A stretch of 64,000 nucleotides of DNA from Pseudomonas sichuanensis (GTDB lineage: Bacteria > Pseudomonadota > Gammaproteobacteria > Pseudomonadales > Pseudomonadaceae), in the NCBI RefSeq assembly GCF_003231305.1, contig NZ_QKVM01000030.1, positions 1 to 64,000 on the forward strand, in the 5' to 3' direction. This document shows, one piece after another, positions 62,140 to 64,000 of this stretch. Position numbers and translations under genes: made by a program. The first letter of the stretch is position 1. Every line of letters begins with the position of its first letter. The notes below the pieces were generated by a model. It saw only the letters and a list, made by a program, of their open reading frames with translations, searched no databases and was not told the origin of the DNA.

Positions 62140-63018
62140 ATGCACACTGCCTTGCCTCGCCTCACCCTTGCCGCCCTGCTCGCCGCCTGCAGCCTGCCGG
62201 CACTGGCCACCACCTCGCCGGCGCCCGGCACGGTGTTCCGCGACTGCACCGGCGCCTGCCCGGAGATGGTCGTGCTGCCGGCCGGCAGCTTCATGATGGG
62301 CACCCCCGACGACGAACAGGGCCGCCAGGACGACGAAGGCCCGATGCACAAGGTGACCTTCGCCAAGCCGTTCGCCATGAGCCGCTTCCAGGTCACCGCC
62401 GAGGAATGGGACATCTACATCAAGCAGAGCGGCGCCGTGATCTACGACGGCGACGTACGCCCCGGGCGCAAATGCACCGCCAGCAAGCCGACCTACAAGC
62501 AAGGCCCACGGCAGCCGGCGGTGTGCATGACCTACTACGACGTGCAGGACTACGTGGAGTGGCTGTCGAAGAAGACCGGCAAGACCTACCGCATGGTCAG
62601 CGAAGCGGAACGTGAATACGCCGCCCGCGCCGGCAGTACCGGCCCGTTCCCCTTCCCCCTCGACCCAGGTGCCGACTACGAGATCAGCCAGCACGCCAAC
62701 GTCTACGGGCCCAAGGACGGCTACAGCTTCACCTCGCCGGTGGGCAGCTTCCCGCCCAACGCCTTCGGCATGTACGACATGCATGGCAATGTCTACGAGT
62801 GGGTCGCCGATTGCCTGCACGACAACTATGTCGGCGCCCCCACCGACGGCAGCGCCTGGGGGCATTCCACCCGCAGCGCGGACAGTTGCGAACTGGTGCA
62901 GGTGCGCGGCAACGACTGGGGCGAAGCGCCGATCTTCTCCCGTTCCGGCAACCGCAACGTGATGGTCCCGCGGCGGCCCGGCGACTGGCTGGGCTTCAGG
63001 GTCGTACGCGAACTCTGA
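62140..63018 (+). CDS. pvdO: PvdO, FGE-like enzyme of pyoverdine chromophore formation
   Basis: 292 residues from ATG 62140, with AGGA upstream. A signal peptide (LTLAALLAACSLPALA) sends it to the periplasm. The formylglycine-generating-enzyme fold is visible from MVVLPAGSFMMGTPDDEQGR through MYDMHGNVYEWVADC to the end GDWLGFRVVREL. PvdO oxidises the dihydro form of the chromophore to mature pyoverdine. Third gene of the pvdMNO operon. Confidence 0.92.
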   Translation: MHTALPRLTLAALLAACSLPALATTSPAPGTVFRDCTGACPEMVVLPAGSFMMGTPDDEQGRQDDEGPMHKVTFAKPFAMSRFQVTAEEWDIYIKQSGAVIYDGDVRPGRKCTASKPTYKQGPRQPAVCMTYYDVQDYVEWLSKKTGKTYRMVSEAEREYAARAGSTGPFPFPLDPGADYEISQHANVYGPKDGYSFTSPVGSFPPNAFGMYDMHGNVYEWVADCLHDNYVGAPTDGSAWGHSTRSADSCELVQVRGNDWGEAPIFSRSGNRNVMVPRRPGDWLGFRVVREL

Positions 63019-63033
63019 GGGCCTGGCCCACGC

Positions 63034-63057
63034 TAAATTGTCCCCACCGCTTCTCGT
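63034..63057 (+). promoter_or_regulatory. Iron-starvation box upstream of pvdA
   Basis: TAAAT (63034-63038), exactly 16 bases, then CGT (63055-63057). It lies 72 bases before the pvdA ATG, the same element and nearly the same distance as before pvdM. pvdA therefore has its own PvdS/PfrI-type promoter. Confidence 0.85.
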
Positions 63058-63128
63058 TCAATCGATGTACTCCCGCAGCCCGGGGTGAGCGCCAAAGGCC
63101 TCCCCCGCCACCTCAAGGAACCGATAGC

Positions 63129-64000
63129 ATGAGCCAGCCCCATTCCCCCCAGCAGGTCCACGACCTCATCGGCGTGGGCTTCGGCCCTTCCAACCTGGCC
63201 CTGGCCATTGCCCTGGAAGAACTCGCCGAAACCCACGGCCACGCCCTCGATGCACTGTTCATCGACAAACAGAGCGACTACCGCTGGCACGGCAACACCC
63301 TGGCCACCCAGAGCGAGCTGCAGATCTCCTTCCTCAAGGACCTGGTGTCGCTGCGCAACCCCACCAGCCCCTACAGCTTCGTCAACTACCTGCACCAGAA
63401 GCAGCGCCTGGCCGACTTCATCAACCTGGGCACCTTCTACCCCTGCCGCCTGGAGTACAACGACTACCTGCGCTGGGCCGCCGAGCACTTCGCCACCCAG
63501 GCCCAGTACGGCGAAGAAGTGACCCGCATCGAGCCGGTGCTGGACGCCGGCAAAGTGCGCCAGCTGCGCGTCGTCTCGCGTGACGCCCAGGGCCGCGAAC
63601 ACGCCCGCCTGAGCCGCGCGGTGGTGGTCGGCAGCGGCGGCACGCCCAAGGTCCCGGACAGCTTCCGCGCCTTCAAGGACGACCCACGGGTGTTCCACCA
63701 CTCCACCTACCTGAGCAGCCTGGCCACCCTGCCCTGCAACCAGGGCAAGCCGATGCGCATCGCCATCGTCGGCTCCGGGCAGAGCGCCGCCGAAGCCTTC
63801 ATCGACCTCAACGACAGCTTCCCCTCGGTCAAGGTCGACATGATCGTGCGCTCCAGCGCCCTCAAGCCCGCCGACGACAGCCCGTTCGTCAACGAGATCT
63901 TCGCCCCGGACTACACCGACCTGGTGTTCAACCAGGATCAGGCCGACCGCCAGAAGCTGATCGCCGAGTACCACAACACCAACTACTCGGTGGTCGACAT
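63129..64000 (+). CDS. pvdA: L-ornithine N5-monooxygenase PvdA (cut by window end)
   Basis: The first 290 residues of about 445 are present. It hydroxylates L-ornithine at N5 using FAD and NADPH for the hydroxamate iron ligands of pyoverdine. The FAD motif is DLIGVGFGPSNLALAIALEE. The substrate region LQISFLKDLVSLRNPTSPYS and the NADPH motif IAIVGSGQSAAEAFIDLN are both clear. ATG 63129 (MSQPHSPQQVHD) was chosen. It follows its own iron-starvation box. Confidence 0.93.
   Translation, partial: MSQPHSPQQVHDLIGVGFGPSNLALAIALEELAETHGHALDALFIDKQSDYRWHGNTLATQSELQISFLKDLVSLRNPTSPYSFVNYLHQKQRLADFINLGTFYPCRLEYNDYLRWAAEHFATQAQYGEEVTRIEPVLDAGKVRQLRVVSRDAQGREHARLSRAVVVGSGGTPKVPDSFRAFKDDPRVFHHSTYLSSLATLPCNQGKPMRIAIVGSGQSAAEAFIDLNDSFPSVKVDMIVRSSALKPADDSPFVNEIFAPDYTDLVFNQDQADRQKLIAEYHNTNYSVVD

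Overview
The window is chromosomal DNA from a Pseudomonas of the P. putida group. The grounds are high GC, P. putida-type REP palindromes, a crcY small RNA locus immediately after mvaB, a MexEF-OprN-type pump, an MvaT/Tur nucleoid protein and a pyoverdine block pvdM-pvdN-pvdO-pvdA. No rRNA, tRNA, CRISPR array or insertion sequence was seen.

Layout. 1-16.5 kb holds housekeeping and regulatory genes: a PBP2 paralogue, a secreted endonuclease I, liuR-mvaB, the crcY sRNA with a sigma-54 promoter, an MgtC-family gene, ccoG, a MocR regulator, a hybrid kinase, an SDR, ppnN, an OmpR-type two-component pair and arfB. 16.6-24.5 kb holds an MFS transporter and an Rhs polymorphic-toxin locus on the minus strand. 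That locus comprises a 1552-residue Rhs protein with an AT-rich C-terminal tip, an overlapping downstream gene that is probably its immunity gene, and behind them a decayed second Rhs core fragment with AT-rich debris. 24.8-30.7 kb is a mexEF-oprN-type operon. 30.8-37.9 kb is a signalling block on the minus strand: a CHASE3 hybrid kinase with three receivers, CheR, a receiver-less CheB, a receiver-kinase and a single receiver, with one divergent receiver gene. 38-45.4 kb holds single genes: glycosyltransferase, cobF, an OprD porin, an mvaT-like gene, gloA, an aroE-like gene and small proteins.

45.6-56.9 kb is a reduced prophage bounded by 76-bp near-identical direct repeats. It keeps part of a tail fibre, a tail assembly chaperone, a lysis cassette (GH19 endolysin and nested spanins), an early-gene cluster, an excisionase-like gene and an integrase. 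No capsid, portal or terminase gene was seen. A 795-residue membrane protein with a spermidine-synthase-like domain sits inside the lysis region on the opposite strand, with its own promoter and terminator. Beside the left repeat lies a relic of an earlier integrase and attachment site.

57-64 kb holds pbpG, a broken LysE-family gene, a GNAT gene, a coiled-coil protein and the pyoverdine maturation block. Exact TAAAT-N16-CGT iron-starvation boxes precede pvdM and pvdA. pvdA runs off the window end.

The parts most worth following are the unclassified Rhs tip/immunity pair with its displaced relic, the prophage cargo gene bracketed by duplicated lysis-gene leaders, the hairpin that covers the mexE ribosome-binding site, and the receptor-less CheR/CheB signalling block.
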